DNA of 64,000 bases from CAWJMF01 sp963843945 (GCA_963843945.1 CAWJMF010000002.1:2170001-2234000), one strand, 5' to 3'. Shown: positions 26,338 to 35,061, counted from the stretch's first letter. Program-made: numbers and translations. The notes: generated from the letters alone by a model not told the origin.

Positions 26338-27873
26338 TCAGAGCGCCTTTTCGGCCGCTTCGTTCAGCCGGGCTGAGCGCAGCAGATCGCGCGCCGCCGC
26401 GATGTCGGGAGCTTGCACGCGGTCGCCGGCAAGCGGTGCGATGCGCTCGCGCGCGACCGCATAGGCTGCTCCCGTCCCCGTTCCCGAGCGAAGCGGCCGC
26501 CGGAAATCGGTCGCCGCCAACGCGCACAAGAGTTCGCACGCCAGCGCACCTTCGACGTTGTCGAGAATCCGGTCGAGCGTCCGCGCCGCGATCGTTCCCA
26601 TGCTGACGTGATCCTCCTGACCGGCCGAGGTCGGAATCGAGTCAACGCACGACGGCATCGCGAGTGCTTTGCTCTCGCTGACCAGCGCCGCCGCCGTATA
26701 CTGCGCGATCATCAGCCCCGATTCGAGCCCCGGCCGCCGCGACAGAAAGAGCGGCAGTCCGCGCTCTTCACCGTTCAGCAGCAGATACGCACGGCGCTCG
26801 CTCATGCTAGCGACCTCGACCATCACCGCCTTGAGAAAATCGCACACGACGCCGACCGGTTGCCCGTGAAAATTGCCACCCGTCAAGAAATCGTCTTCGT
26901 CCGGGAAAATCAGCGGATTGTCGGTCACCGAGAGCGCTTCGATCTCGAGCACGCGCCGCGCGTGACCGGCCGCGTCGCGCGCCGCCCCGTGCACGACCGG
27001 GATGCAGCGAAACGAATACGGATCCTGAACGCGGCCGCAATCGCGGTGCGACAGCATGATCTCCGAGCCGCCCAAAAACGCGCGCAAGCGGTCCGCCACC
27101 AGCGCCTGCCCCGGATGCGGCCGCAGCGCGTTGATCCGCCGGTCGAACGCCGCGTCCGTCCCCAAAAACGCCTCGAGCGACAAGGCCCCCACAACATCCG
27201 CCGCCGCCAACAACCGCTCCGCCCGCAACAGCGACAGCGCTCCGATGCCGGTCATCACCTCGGTCCCGTTGATGAGCGAAAGCCCCTCCTTCGGCGCCAA
27301 CTCGATGGGTGCCAAGCCGGCCCGCCGCAACGCCTCATCGCTCGGCAGCAACTCGCCGCCGAAAAACGCCTCGCCCTCCCCCATCAAGGTCAGCGTCATG
27401 TGCGCCAGCGGCGCCAAATCCCCACTCGCCCCGACCGACCCTTGCGCCGGCACGAACGGCGTCACGCCCCGATTCAAAATCTCGACGAGCATCGCCAGCG
27501 TCTCAACCCGAATCCCCGAATGCCCCGCCGCCAGCGAACTGACCCGCAACACCCCCGCCGCCCGCACGAACTCCTCACGCAACGCCTCACCCGTCCCGGC
27601 CGAGTGACTGCGCACCAAATTTTTCTGCAGCTGCGCCGCGTCCTTACGATCGATAACGACGTTCGCCATCCGCCCAAACCCCGTCGTCACGCCATAAATA
27701 ATCGCTCCAGCCGCAAACTGCCGATCCACACAATCCCGCGCCGCCCTAACCCGTGCCAACGCTTCGCGCGACACCGAAACCCGCGCCCCGCCAACCGCAA
27801 TCGCCTCAATCGTCTCCAGCGAAAGCGACCGCCCGTCCAACTCGATAGAAACGGCAGCAGACGCGTCAGGCAT
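26338..27873 (-). CDS. hutH: Histidine ammonia-lyase
   Basis: HutH removes ammonia from L-histidine to give urocanate, the first step of the pathway. The 511-residue protein has the Ala149-Ser150-Gly151 triad in GSVGASGDLAPLAH, which cyclises to the MIO prosthetic group. Other conserved parts are YGVTTGFGRMANV, GLSLINGTEVMTG, QDPYSFRCIPVVHGAA, DNPLIF and SAGQEDHVSMG. ATG 27873 is the normal start. Codon usage is mosaic: from the start to about 27060-27100 it favours G- or T-ending codons (TTG, CGG, GGG, ATT), while the rest uses C-ending codons like the neighbours. It is on the opposite strand from hutIU. Palindromic element copy 2 fills its upstream region. Confidence 0.95.
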   Translation of the reverse strand: MPDASAAVSIELDGRSLSLETIEAIAVGGARVSVSREALARVRAARDCVDRQFAAGAIIYGVTTGFGRMANVVIDRKDAAQLQKNLVRSHSAGTGEALREEFVRAAGVLRVSSLAAGHSGIRVETLAMLVEILNRGVTPFVPAQGSVGASGDLAPLAHMTLTLMGEGEAFFGGELLPSDEALRRAGLAPIELAPKEGLSLINGTEVMTGIGALSLLRAERLLAAADVVGALSLEAFLGTDAAFDRRINALRPHPGQALVADRLRAFLGGSEIMLSHRDCGRVQDPYSFRCIPVVHGAARDAAGHARRVLEIEALSVTDNPLIFPDEDDFLTGGNFHGQPVGVVCDFLKAVMVEVASMSERRAYLLLNGEERGLPLFLSRRPGLESGLMIAQYTAAALVSESKALAMPSCVDSIPTSAGQEDHVSMGTIAARTLDRILDNVEGALACELLCALAATDFRRPLRSGTGTGAAYAVARERIAPLAGDRVQAPDIAAARDLLRSARLNEAAEKAL

Positions 27874-27884
27874 TCTTCCCCAGA

Positions 27885-28070
27885 CCGGCTTGCGCGGGTG
27901 CGCGGCGCGCGGCGGCGGTGCGGCGATGCAGCGGGGACTCCAGCTTTCCGCGGAGCCCGGAGGGCGGGAGCGGAAAGTGGCGTAGCAGCGTTTCCCCATG
28001 GATGGGGAAACGCGGGCGTCCCCGCAGCACGCTGCACCGCCGCCGCGCGCCGCGCACCCGCGCAAGCCGG
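27885..28070. repeat. Palindromic repeat element, copy 2
   Basis: This occupies nearly the whole gap between recR and hutH. The outer arms (27885-27921 and 28034-28070) are a perfect 37-base inverted repeat beginning CCGGCTTGCGCGGGTGCGCG, unrelated to the arms of copy 1. The core 27933-28023 is the reverse complement of the copy 1 core with only a few changes. In the first stem the changes are paired: GCGTTTCCCCAT/ATGGGGAAACGC here against GCGATTTCCCAT/ATGGGAAATCGC in copy 1. As both neighbours are transcribed leftward, the element would lie in the recR 3' or hutH 5' untranslated RNA. Confidence 0.85.
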
Positions 28071-28086
28071 ACGCCTGCCCAAACGA

Positions 28087-28692
28087 TCAAAGCGTACGCC
28101 GTCCTTCGAACGCCTTGGCGAGCGTGACCTCATCCGCGTAGTCGAGATCGCCGCCGATCGGCAGTCCGTACGCGAGCCGCGTCACGGAAACGCCGCTCGG
28201 CGTAATCAGCCGTGAAAGGTACAGCGCCGTAGCTTCTCCTTCCGCGTTGGGATTGGTTGCGATCACGATCTCGGCCGGCTTCTCGGCCGCGATGCGCTCG
28301 ATCAGTTCCTTGACGCGGAGCTGCTGCGGCCCAATTCCGTCCATCGGCGAGATGAGTCCGCCGAGCACGTGATAGCGACCGCGAAACGCCGCCGTGCGCT
28401 CGATCGCGAAAATGTCCTTGGCTTCCGCGACGACGCAAAGTTGCGCGCCTTCACGCCGCACGTCGGTGCAGAGCAGACACGGGTCTTCTTCGTTCTCCGT
28501 GAGCGAAAAGCAGCGCGAGCACAGCCGCACCCGGTCCTTGACGGCGAGGATTGCTTCGGCCAACGATTGCGCCTCGGCGCGGGGCCGGTTGAGCAGGTAG
28601 AAGACGAGCCGCGCCGCGGTCTTGGGTCCGACGGTGGGCAGTTTGGAAAATTCGTTGATCAGGCTTTGGACGGGTCCCGCGATCGCGTTCAG
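28087..28692 (-). CDS. recR: Recombination protein RecR
   Basis: RecR works with RecO (and RecF) to load RecA at gaps. The helix-hairpin-helix FSKLPTVGPKTAARLVFYLL is at the N-terminus, followed by the four-Cys zinc finger CSRCFSLTENEEDPCLLC and the Toprim domain (LCVVAEAKDIFAIERTAAF, YHVLGGLISPMDGIGPQQL, IATNPNAEGEATALYLS, LAYGLPIGGDLDYADEVTL). Full family length (201 residues) is reached only by starting at a CTG (28692) preceded by AAGGG. Between an in-frame TGA just upstream and the hairpin motif there is no ATG, GTG or TTG; the first is TTG 28563, which would delete the DNA-binding motif. It follows ybaB and dnaX, the usual operon. Confidence 0.93.
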   Translation of the reverse strand: MNAIAGPVQSLINEFSKLPTVGPKTAARLVFYLLNRPRAEAQSLAEAILAVKDRVRLCSRCFSLTENEEDPCLLCTDVRREGAQLCVVAEAKDIFAIERTAAFRGRYHVLGGLISPMDGIGPQQLRVKELIERIAAEKPAEIVIATNPNAEGEATALYLSRLITPSGVSVTRLAYGLPIGGDLDYADEVTLAKAFEGRRTL

Positions 28693-28702
28693 TGCGGCGC
28701 CC

Positions 28703-29011
28703 TTACATCAGGCCGGGAATGCGGATCCCGCCGGTGACTGCACCCATCCGGGCGCTCGACGCTTCCTGCGCTTTGTGGACCGCGTCGTTGACGGCGACGA
28801 CGAGCAGATCTTCGAGGGTCTCGAGGTCGTCCGGATCGACCGCTTCCTTCGCGAGCGTCACTTTTTGAACGCGATAGTCGCAGGTCATCTGCACCGCGAC
28901 GGCGTCGCCCGCGGCGTTCCCGGTCACGACGGTGGCCGCCAGCTCTTCTTGCGCTTTGGCCATTTCTTGCTGGACTTTACGCATTTGAGCCAGCATCTGC
29001 GACTGATTCAT
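28703..29011 (-). CDS. YbaB/EbfC family nucleoid-associated protein
   Basis: A 102-residue DNA-binding protein that forms dimers on nucleoid DNA. The pattern is typical: MNQSQMLAQMRKVQQEMAKA as the first helix, then the strands VTGNAAGDAVAVQMTCDYRV, then DLETLEDLLVVAVNDAVHKA. It overlaps the dnaX stop as ATGA at 29008-29011 and is followed 10 bases later by recR. The dnaX-ybaB-recR order is conserved widely, which supports the call. Confidence 0.95.
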   Translation of the reverse strand: MNQSQMLAQMRKVQQEMAKAQEELAATVVTGNAAGDAVAVQMTCDYRVQKVTLAKEAVDPDDLETLEDLLVVAVNDAVHKAQEASSARMGAVTGGIRIPGLM

Positions 29012-30789
29012 TCCGGTGAGGACCCTCCAAGCTTTCTGCGAGCGTACGCCAGCAGGTCGGCTTCGCCGCCCGGGTCATCCGCGCTTTGTGCGTCGCTCGC
29101 TTCGGAGGGCGTGGCGCGGTGAGCGCTGCGCACGGGGCTGCGCTCGGCGGGCCCGGCGATCTTCAGGCCGACCCGGAGCGGCGTGCCGAGCACGTCCGCC
29201 AGCGCCGCCTCGAGAAGCCCGAGCCGCTTGCGAACGATGTCTTCAGCGAACGAATCGACCAAGCCGACGATGACGCGGTCGCCTTCGAGCGCATCGACGG
29301 TCGCGCGCGAAAGCGGACCTTTGATCGGCTTGTACTGTTCCTCGGCCCGCAACCGGATCTGATCCCAGAGCGAGCGCACGCGCTGCAGCGTCACCGGGCC
29401 GGCGACCGGTCCTTTCGGGACCGGTGCCGCATCCGTCCGCCCGATGGGCGCGGCGTCGGGCGCGGAAGCTTCTCCTTGCGGCTCGGGCGGCTCGTGCTCG
29501 GCCCCGCGCTCAGCCTTGGGCGCGGCCTTGGCCGCCGCCCTGGGCTCGGGCCGGGCCTCCGGCGCCGCTTCGGGCTTCCGGGCGGGCGCGGCCGGGGGGG
29601 CGGGCGAGATCCCGGGGCCGAGGGCCGCGGCCGCCGGGGCGGCCCGTAGCTCCGCGGTGGCACCCTGTTCGAGCAGCGCGACGCGGGTCGCGAGCGCTTC
29701 GAGCGACGGGTCCTCGGCGGCCAGCGCTAAGCGCAGGACCGCCGTTTCCAGTTCCAAGCGCGGATTGCCGGAACTGCGGCCGGCGGCGAGCGCGTCGCCG
29801 AGCAGGCGCAAACCGCGGACGACTTTGGGCTGCGGGGTCGCGGCGGCTAGGGTGACGACCCGCTCGGCATCGGCCGGCGCGAGGTCGCGCGAGAGCAATT
29901 CGCGATCGATGCGCGCCACCAGCAGGTTGCGAAACTCGCCGATCGCGCCGCGGATGAAGCCCAGCATGTCGGCCCCGGCGTCGCTGGCGTCGTCGACGAT
30001 GCGCAGGCTGCGCGCCGCGTCGCCGGCCAAAATCGCGCCCACCAAGTCGCGCGCGTAGGCCCGGCCGGTCGTGCCGAAGGCAGCGTCGACCGTGGCGGCG
30101 TCGACCGGCCCGCTCGCGTAGGCGGCTACTTGCTCGAGCATCGTCAGCGCGTCGCGCAAACCGCCGTCCGCGCGATACGCGATCGCGCCGAGCGCCGCAT
30201 CGTCGATCGGAATGCGTTCGGCGTCGGCGATGGCGCGCATCCGCTCGATCATCGTTGCGACGGGGATGCGCCGGAAAGCGTAGCGTTGACAGCGCGAGAG
30301 GATCGTCGGCGGCAACGCCTCGGGCGCCGTCGTCGCCAGGATGAACACGACGTGAGGAGGCGGTTCCTCGAGAGTCTTGAGAAAAGCGTTCGCGCCTTCG
30401 CGCGTAAGCATGTGCGCCTCATCGATGATGAAGACTTTGGCGCGCATCGAGGCGGGAGCGAATTTGACCGCTTCCCGCAAGGCGCGAATCTCCTCGATGC
30501 CGCGGTTCGAAGCGGCGTCGATCTCGACGACGTCGAGTGCGGTTCCGGCCAAGATGGCCAGACAATTCTCGCAGGTATTGTCCGGGTCGGGAGTCGGGCC
30601 GTGGACGCACTCGATGCAGCGCGCCATGATCTTGGCTGCCGACGTCTTCCCGCTGCCCCGCGGACCCGAAAAGAGGTAGGCATGGGCGAGCCGGCCCGAG
30701 CCGAGCGCGCTGCGCAAGGTCCGGACCACCGCATCCTGACCCACCAGTTCGTCGAACGATTTGGGGCGCCAGGTTCGATAGAGAGACAC
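29008..30789 (-). CDS. dnaX: DNA polymerase III subunit gamma/tau
   Basis: The clamp-loader ATPase of the replisome, 593 residues. The AAA+ domain has Walker A GPRGSGKT (42-49), the zinc module with Cys58, Cys61, Cys73 and Cys76, DEAH in FIIDEAHMLTREGANAFLKT, the SRC motif ILSRCQRYAF, and sensor 2. An Ala/Pro/Glu-rich linker (about 390-470) leads to a C-terminal domain with RVRSLWDQIRLRAEEQYKPI. I start at GTG 30789 (VSLYRTWRPKSFDELVGQ); AAGGAG lies only one base before it, unusually close. GTG 30831 is an alternative. No obvious slippery frameshift heptamer for a short gamma form was noticed. Confidence 0.95.
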   Translation of the reverse strand: MSLYRTWRPKSFDELVGQDAVVRTLRSALGSGRLAHAYLFSGPRGSGKTSAAKIMARCIECVHGPTPDPDNTCENCLAILAGTALDVVEIDAASNRGIEEIRALREAVKFAPASMRAKVFIIDEAHMLTREGANAFLKTLEEPPPHVVFILATTAPEALPPTILSRCQRYAFRRIPVATMIERMRAIADAERIPIDDAALGAIAYRADGGLRDALTMLEQVAAYASGPVDAATVDAAFGTTGRAYARDLVGAILAGDAARSLRIVDDASDAGADMLGFIRGAIGEFRNLLVARIDRELLSRDLAPADAERVVTLAAATPQPKVVRGLRLLGDALAAGRSSGNPRLELETAVLRLALAAEDPSLEALATRVALLEQGATAELRAAPAAAALGPGISPAPPAAPARKPEAAPEARPEPRAAAKAAPKAERGAEHEPPEPQGEASAPDAAPIGRTDAAPVPKGPVAGPVTLQRVRSLWDQIRLRAEEQYKPIKGPLSRATVDALEGDRVIVGLVDSFAEDIVRKRLGLLEAALADVLGTPLRVGLKIAGPAERSPVRSAHRATPSEASDAQSADDPGGEADLLAYARRKLGGSSPE

Positions 30790-30936
30790 TCCTTGGCTTT
30801 CGTTCCGCCGCTCGGCGCGAACCTGTTTCACGAAACCGCCGGGCGGGTATCCGACGTTGTAGGTATACACGCCGTATTAGTCCAGGCTCTTTCGACGTCT
30901 GAAACGACGCGTGCGGCGCTTTTATCGGAGGACAGC

Positions 30937-32628
30937 ATGGCGCGGGGCGCGGTAGCCACGAAGCGGCAGGCAGAGGCCGCTTCCGATCCGTCTCTCGGCA
31001 AACGGCTCGAGCAAGCTTTGCGCGAGCGGTTCGGCTTCGAGCGCTTCCAATCGGGTCAGGAAGAAGTCGTCACGCGCGTGATGGAGGGCCACGACACCCT
31101 CGCGATCCTCGCTACCGGTGCGGGTAAGAGCCTGTGCTATCAGTTGCCGGCGCTTCTGCTCGACGGTACGACCGTCGTGGTAAGCCCGTTAATCGCGCTC
31201 ATGAAGGACCAGCTCGACATGCTGGCCGAGCGGGGCGTGCGCAATATCGTCGCGCTGAACTCAACGTTAAGCGAAGATCAGGAAGCCGCCGCGAAGCGGC
31301 GCATCGCCGCGGGCGAGATCAAGATCGTGTTCGTGACGCCGGAGAAACTCGAAGACGAACGCTTTATCAGCCTGCTCCAAGGTTTGAACGTTCCGCTGTT
31401 CGTCGTCGACGAAGCGCACTGCATCAGCCAGTGGGGGCACGACTTCCGGCCCGCCTACCTTGCCCTCGGTCAGGTGATCGAGGCGCTCGGGCACCCGACG
31501 GTCCTAGCGCTCACGGCGACCGCGACGCCCGCCGTGCGCGAGGACATCTTGGCCCAGCTGGGCATCCCCGAGACCAAGCCCATCGTCAAGGGCTTCGACC
31601 GCCCGAACCTCCGTTACGAAGCGGTTCGCGCCGAGAACGAGGCGGCGAAACTCAAGGCGCTCAAGTCGCTCTTCCTGTCGGGCCTCGACGGCACCGGCAT
31701 CATCTACACGGCGACGATCAAGAACGCGCTCGAAGTGCAGCGCTTCTTGCACGATCAGCTGAACCTCCCCGCCGCGGTCTACCATTCGAAACTGCAGAAA
31801 CACGATCGCGTCTCGGTTCACGAATTATTCATGAATGAATCGATTCGGGCCGTGGTCGCGACGAACGCCTTCGGCCTCGGAATCGATAAGCCGAACATCC
31901 GTTTCGTCGTCCACTACGATTTGCCGGGCTCGATCGAAGCCTACACGCAAGAGGCCGGCCGCGCCGGACGCGACGGCAAGCCGTCGCGCTGCATTCTGCT
32001 CTACCGCATGAGCGATACGCGCGTGCAGAATTATTTTCTCACCGGCAAGTATCCCGGGGTCGAAGACGTTCAGAAGGTTTTCGGGACGCTCGAATATTTC
32101 GACTCGCAGAAGGACGGCGTTTCGCTGGCCGACCTGCGCAAGATCTCCCAGCTGCCGCTGACGAAACTCAAAGTCGTGTTGGCGCTGCTCAAGAAGGCAG
32201 GCTTCATCGTCACCCGGGCCCGCTCGCGTTACGGGCTCTCCGAGGAGGCGCTGCAGAACCGCGAGCTCGTCTTGAACTTGACGAACTACGAGACGAAAAA
32301 GGCTTACGATCAGAGCAAGCTCGCGATGATGCTGCAGTACGCGGAGAGCAGCGCCTGCCGCCGGAAATTCATCTTGAACTACTTCGGCGAAGATTTCGAC
32401 TCGGGCGACTGCGGCGCGTGCGACAACTGCCTGCGCGCCAAGTTCAGCGCGTCGCCACAGGCTGCGGTCGCCTCGGGCTTCCGCATCGCCGACGTCGTTT
32501 CACACCCGAAGTTCGGGCAAGGCACGGTCGAGCGGGCGGAGAAAGACCTCGTAACGGTCCTCTTTCCGAGCGTCGGATATAAGACGCTGCTCGCTTCCGC
32601 GGTCAATCGCGAAGCAAAAATCGCGTAG
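30937..32628 (+). CDS. recQ: ATP-dependent DNA helicase RecQ
   Basis: A 3'-5' superfamily 2 helicase of 563 residues. Motif I LATGAGKSLCYQLPALLLDG (about 59-78), DEAH (158-161) in VVDEAHCISQWGHDFRPAYL, motif III LALTATATPAVREDI, and motif VI YTQEAGRAGRDGKPSRCIL are present. The RecQ-specific zinc site is SSACRRKFILNYFGED plus CGACDNC. The usual HRDC domain is missing. Instead the chain ends with HPKFGQGTVERAEKDLVTVL, a short beta module like the C-terminus of UvrD/PcrA. ATG 30937 is preceded by GGAGG at good spacing. It is divergent from dnaX across 147 bases that must hold both promoters. Confidence 0.95.
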   Translation: MARGAVATKRQAEAASDPSLGKRLEQALRERFGFERFQSGQEEVVTRVMEGHDTLAILATGAGKSLCYQLPALLLDGTTVVVSPLIALMKDQLDMLAERGVRNIVALNSTLSEDQEAAAKRRIAAGEIKIVFVTPEKLEDERFISLLQGLNVPLFVVDEAHCISQWGHDFRPAYLALGQVIEALGHPTVLALTATATPAVREDILAQLGIPETKPIVKGFDRPNLRYEAVRAENEAAKLKALKSLFLSGLDGTGIIYTATIKNALEVQRFLHDQLNLPAAVYHSKLQKHDRVSVHELFMNESIRAVVATNAFGLGIDKPNIRFVVHYDLPGSIEAYTQEAGRAGRDGKPSRCILLYRMSDTRVQNYFLTGKYPGVEDVQKVFGTLEYFDSQKDGVSLADLRKISQLPLTKLKVVLALLKKAGFIVTRARSRYGLSEEALQNRELVLNLTNYETKKAYDQSKLAMMLQYAESSACRRKFILNYFGEDFDSGDCGACDNCLRAKFSASPQAAVASGFRIADVVSHPKFGQGTVERAEKDLVTVLFPSVGYKTLLASAVNREAKIA

Positions 32629-32652
32629 CGCCGTTCCATCTCCGGGGGAACA

Positions 32653-34377
32653 ATGAAGAACCGCGGGACCCCGCGGTCCACGGATCATCGCGGCTTGCGC
32701 GCTGCTGCTTTTGCGGCGGCTCTGTTGGCGCTTGCGGTCCTCGCGCCGGCGGGCATCCGGCGCGCCCAGGCACAGACGCAGACGCCGGCGGCGGCCGCGT
32801 CCCCGGCGGCGCAGGCCTCGCCCGAGCCCCAGGCGTCGCCCGGCGCCGAGGGCGCGCCGGCTGAGTCGCCCTCGCCGCTCGGAAGCGCGCTCCCGTCGCC
32901 CGCCGGAACGCCCACCCAGCCGCCGATCATCGTCGAGCCGCCGAGCGCCGGCGTCCTGCCCGGCGGTATGCAAGTCTTGCGCGTCCTGCGTTCGCTCGGC
33001 ACGCTCGCGGTGAGCGTCGCCGACCCGAACGTCGCGAGCGCCAGCGTCGACCAGGCGGCGCGCACCCTGACGATCGCCGGACGCGCGCTGGGGAACACGA
33101 CCGTCACGCTCACCGATGCGCGCGGCCTGACCCGCGACGTCGCGGTTCGCGTCGCCCTCGCGGCGGGCAGCCTCGCCCCCTTTGCAACGGTACGCATCAC
33201 GGGCAACCCGGCGACTTCGCTCTTCGTCAAAGAGCAGGCCCTCGCAGCTGCGCTGAAAGCCGCGACGATCCGGCCGGGCGCAAAGGTCGTCGCACCGGTC
33301 GACGCCATCGCCTTCGACACCGCCCTCAACGTCGACGACGTTGCGACGCTCTCGGTGCCGATTATTCTGCAAGGCGATCAGTACTTCACGGTGCAGGGCG
33401 TGACGCGCGTGCGCGTCGTCAACGACGCGCAGCCCCCGATCCGCCCCGGCGCGTTGCTGGTCAGCGACTTCCCCGAGACGCTCAAAGAGAACGGGACCCT
33501 CTTTTCGGCAACGCTTAGCGACCGCGCGGCGCTGCGTTTTCTCTACTACCACTACAATCCGCCCGGACAGCCCGACCGGCGCATCGTGTTGAAGGTCGCG
33601 AACGCGGCGAATCAGCCGGCGCGCGTGCAGTTCATCGATGGCAGCGGCGGACCCGGCCCGTACGAGATGGAGGTCGGCCACAACTCGACCGAACGTTTCC
33701 TCGTGCGGCTCGCTCAGAACGAGGGGACCGTCCTGACGATCGACGGCCAGACGACGGTCACGCTCTATCAGCAGGCTCTGCCGGCCAAGAGCGTGGTCAG
33801 CGGAATTCTGCAGCTGCACGAGATCGAAGGCCCGCCCCTGCAGATGGCGCTGCTGGCGCAAAACTCCGAAGACCCCGTCGACGGGCCCTTGCAGCCCGAA
33901 GCGTTGCTCGGCGGCGATCATCCGCACGCGCGCGGCGTCTATCCGATCCCCGAGTTCTTCTTCGACTACTCGTACGCGTGCGACGGGCCTAACCTCGAGA
34001 TGCCGATCGGCCAGATCCCGTTGCCCAATCTCTTGCAAGGCGAGGCGCTGGGCGGCGATTACGGCGTGCTGCAGCAGATCACCGTGCGCATGGTCAACGA
34101 CGACCCGCACAACGCGCGCGAGGTCGCGCTCTACGCCAACCCGCGCGGCGGCAGTGCGACCGGCACGTTCATCATCGACCGCGTGCTCGTGCAAGCGCAC
34201 CAAATGGCGGCCTTCGGACGCTACAAGCTGCGCGAGTACGTGATTCCGCCGGGCAGTTTCGTGCGCACGGAGATCACGACGATGCCCGAAGGCGGCTCGT
34301 CGTATCCGTTGCGTCTGATCGTCGCGCCCGACGACGGCAGCGCCCCGCCCGGCGCCGGCGACTCGCCCGTTTATTAG
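32653..34377 (+). CDS. Secreted protein with a pilus-assembly N-domain-like repeat, function unknown
   Basis: A 574-residue exported protein. A signal peptide (AAAFAAALLALAVLAPAGIR) is followed by a low-complexity Ala/Pro/Ser/Gln stretch (about 40-95). Next comes a beta domain (about 98-170) reading GMQVLRVLRSLGTLAVSVAD and TLTIAGRALGNTTVTLTDAR, which resembles the N-terminal domain of secretin/CpaC-type proteins that bind envelope partners. The remainder is beta-rich with many PGG and PDDG turns and no catalytic motif. I do not recognise a family for it. It starts 24 bases after recQ but probably belongs to the envelope. ATG 32653 has GGGGGA just upstream. Confidence 0.65.
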   Translation: MKNRGTPRSTDHRGLRAAAFAAALLALAVLAPAGIRRAQAQTQTPAAAASPAAQASPEPQASPGAEGAPAESPSPLGSALPSPAGTPTQPPIIVEPPSAGVLPGGMQVLRVLRSLGTLAVSVADPNVASASVDQAARTLTIAGRALGNTTVTLTDARGLTRDVAVRVALAAGSLAPFATVRITGNPATSLFVKEQALAAALKAATIRPGAKVVAPVDAIAFDTALNVDDVATLSVPIILQGDQYFTVQGVTRVRVVNDAQPPIRPGALLVSDFPETLKENGTLFSATLSDRAALRFLYYHYNPPGQPDRRIVLKVANAANQPARVQFIDGSGGPGPYEMEVGHNSTERFLVRLAQNEGTVLTIDGQTTVTLYQQALPAKSVVSGILQLHEIEGPPLQMALLAQNSEDPVDGPLQPEALLGGDHPHARGVYPIPEFFFDYSYACDGPNLEMPIGQIPLPNLLQGEALGGDYGVLQQITVRMVNDDPHNAREVALYANPRGGSATGTFIIDRVLVQAHQMAAFGRYKLREYVIPPGSFVRTEITTMPEGGSSYPLRLIVAPDDGSAPPGAGDSPVY

Positions 34378-34441
34378 CGGCCGCCGCAGACGCGGGAATC
34401 GGCCGAACGAGGTCGTACATCGCGGAGCGCGCCGTGCGGAG

Positions 34442-34455
34442 ATTAAGAGCTTAAT
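34442..34455. promoter_or_regulatory. AT-rich palindrome upstream of the cNMP-binding gene
   Basis: ATTAAG-AG-CTTAAT is a perfect 6-base inverted repeat in a small AT-rich island inside otherwise GC-rich sequence, 45 bases before ATG 34500. It is placed where a promoter or operator would be. No sigma-factor consensus is clear enough to name. Confidence 0.35.
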
Positions 34456-34499
34456 TTAACGCGAGCAGCACTTCATGCTTTTTGCACGAGGAGAACGAG

Positions 34500-35051
34500 A
34501 TGGTCGAACGAGTTACGATCGCTTTCGACGGAGCCGAGCACGCTTTCGATCTCGATCACGGCCATCGTCACTGGACTGCCGTCGATGCTGCCGGCGAGAA
34601 GGATCTCGACGAGGGCGACTATCCCCTGATCGCGATCTCCGGCGCGAAGCGCTACGCGCTTTACAGCGATCACACGTTTTCGCCGGCGAGCCTTCATACC
34701 GTCAAGGACGTCGACGACACGCGCTCGTACGCAGCCGGCGACGTCGTCTTCAAGGCGGGCGACGTCGGCAACGAGATGCTCGTCATCGTCGACGGCACCG
34801 TCGAAATCTCGATCGGCACGTTCAAAGCGACGCTCGGTCCGGGTGAGATGGTCGGCGAGATGGCGCTCGTCGACGATCACCACCGGCGTATCGCGAACGT
34901 GCGCGCGCTGTCGGTGCTGACGGTCGCTCCGATCGACCGCAATCGCTTCGAGTACCTGATCCAGCACGATCCGAGTTTCGGCTACGAGGTGCTGCGCACG
35001 ATGGCGGATCGTCTGCGCAACATGGACGCGACCTACGTGCCTCACGCCTGA
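34500..35051 (+). CDS. Cyclic nucleotide-binding domain protein
   Basis: A 183-residue cytoplasmic protein. The N-terminal 80 residues are a beta-rich segment of unknown type. A CAP-like cyclic-nucleotide-binding fold (about 85-180) follows: YAAGDVVFKAGDVGNEMLVI, VDGTVEISIG, and a phosphate-binding cassette LGPGEMVGEMALVDDHHRRI-AN, which keeps the Glu and Arg used for ribose and phosphate contact. No helix-turn-helix follows, so it is not a CRP-type regulator by itself. ATG 34500 has GAGGAG seven bases upstream. It stands alone, convergent with the glycosyltransferase gene. Confidence 0.85.
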   Translation: MVERVTIAFDGAEHAFDLDHGHRHWTAVDAAGEKDLDEGDYPLIAISGAKRYALYSDHTFSPASLHTVKDVDDTRSYAAGDVVFKAGDVGNEMLVIVDGTVEISIGTFKATLGPGEMVGEMALVDDHHRRIANVRALSVLTVAPIDRNRFEYLIQHDPSFGYEVLRTMADRLRNMDATYVPHA

Positions 35052-35061
35052 GGGAGCTTCC

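Noticed and set aside
26413..28215. A 600-codon plus-strand frame opposite hutH and through the palindromic element
   Set aside because: hutH and recR motifs on the other strand are unambiguous; the frame merely stays open through the palindrome.
29008..30789. Programmed frameshift in dnaX
   Set aside because: No A-rich slippery heptamer followed by a hairpin was noticed at the end of the AAA+ region.
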